From Antennarius striatus (lineage: Eukaryota > Chordata > Actinopteri > Lophiiformes > Antennariidae): a DNA stretch of 64,000 bases. Made by a program: the position numbers and the translations under genes. How positions within the stretch are numbered: the stretch's first letter is position 1; the number at the start of each line of letters is the position of its first letter. The DNA lies in contig NC_090796.1 in NCBI RefSeq assembly GCF_040054535.1, positions 4,606,501-4,670,500 of the forward strand. The letters are read 5' to 3'. The notes beneath the pieces are model-generated. The model was not told the DNA's origin and made no database searches. It saw only the letters and a list, made by a program, of their open reading frames with translations. Below, in pieces: positions 63,465-64,000 of the stretch.

Positions 63465-64000
63465 TTTGACAGATGACACACCAAGTACTCTCCTACCTGT
63501 CTCCCTGATCACATCAGCTGTAGTTGTCCAGTCATCTGGAAGCACCTCCTGACTTCCCGGAGCCTGTCTTAACTCCTTCCTAAAGTTCATGCAACACTCT
63601 TCCTTTTTCAGCTTCCACCAGTTCGTCCTCTGCTCTGCTTTTGCCCTCTTCATCTTCCTCACCACCAGAGTCATCCTACACACCACCATCCTATGCTGTT
63701 TGGCTACACTCTTGCCTACCCCTACTTTGCAGTCACTGATCTCCTTCAGATTACACTGTCTACACAAGATGTAGTCTACCTGTGTGCTCCTGCCTCCTCT
63801 CTTATAGGTCTACCTATGTTCCTGTCTCTTCTGGAAGAAAGTATTCACTGTATCCATTTCCATCCTTTTTGCAAAGTCACCTACCATCTGTCCCTCTGCA
63901 TTCCTCTCCCGGATACCAAACCTGCCAACTCTCTCACTTCTAGGTATGCTCTGCATCAATTCATCAAAGTCTAACCAGAATTTCTCCTTCTCCTCCAGCT
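63465..64000 (-). mobile_element. RTE LINE copy 3 (3'-truncated, runs off the window)
   Basis: Minus-strand sequence matching the RTE endonuclease-linker region (QCNLKEISDCKV, then RRVLGVSS at the left edge). The match ends at about 63465, so the polymerase and 3' tail are missing. About 80 bp of the usual sequence between CCTGCC and AACTCTCTCAC (near 63928) are deleted. The 5' end lies beyond the window. Confidence 0.85.

Overview
The window reads as nuclear DNA of a ray-finned fish, probably a percomorph-type teleost. The clues are spliced vertebrate genes with GT-AG introns, long (CA)n, (GATA)n and (AT)n microsatellites, and a teleost-style repeat load (RTE LINEs, CR1/L2/Rex1-type LINEs ending in short tandem repeats, Ty3/gypsy and solo LTRs, PIF/Harbinger, and a repeat with tRNA-like promoter boxes). 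I cannot name the species.

Host genes: five genes, all on the minus strand, fill about 2.7-36.7 kb. Read right to left they are gdf10 (BMP3b-like, 3 coding exons), gdf2 (BMP9, 2 coding exons), two tandem interphotoreceptor retinoid-binding protein genes (an intronless three-module rbp3 and a four-exon two-module rbp3), and the first coding exon of an anthrax-toxin-receptor-type gene whose remainder lies left of the window. RBP3-GDF2-GDF10 is the order known from the human 10q11.22 region, so this is an ancient syntenic block carrying a teleost-type tandem IRBP duplication. The two rbp3 genes share a short conserved upstream block with a GATTA (OTX/CRX-type) core at a similar distance from the start codon. 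That fits shared photoreceptor regulation. gdf2 and gdf10 encode secreted TGF-beta family ligands with furin-type sites and seven-cysteine mature domains. They are neighbours by descent rather than parts of one pathway with rbp3.

Mobile DNA, left to right: (i) 3.71-10.25 kb, a decayed PIF/Harbinger-like element with an internal inverted duplication. It was later split by a full-length RTE LINE (5173-8301, 18-bp target duplication, one visible frameshift). (ii) 10.25-10.9 kb, a third Harbinger-end remnant, a hairpin and a (CA)n tract. (iii) 11.23-13.80 kb, a minus-strand RTE copy interrupted by an LTR-derived insert with 5-bp target duplications. (iv) 23.66-26.34 kb, a solo LTR, a CR1/L2/Rex1-type LINE fragment, a SINE-like repeat and another interspersed repeat. 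(v) 47.5-50.3 kb, a longer CR1/L2/Rex1-type LINE ending in (TATC)n. (vi) 56.6-62.0 kb, a decayed minus-strand Ty3/gypsy element fused to a truncated Harbinger copy (62.0-62.8 kb). (vii) 63.47 kb to the window end, a third RTE copy. The stretch 36.7-56.6 kb holds no gene I can support, apart from repeats.

I found no wholly new system. The most informative observations are the conserved paired rbp3 promoter block, the internally deleted LTR element with a Pro/Glu/Ser/Val repeat frame and intact target duplications, the Harbinger copy with an inverted arm, the filler-like gypsy/Harbinger junction, and several recent tandem duplications.
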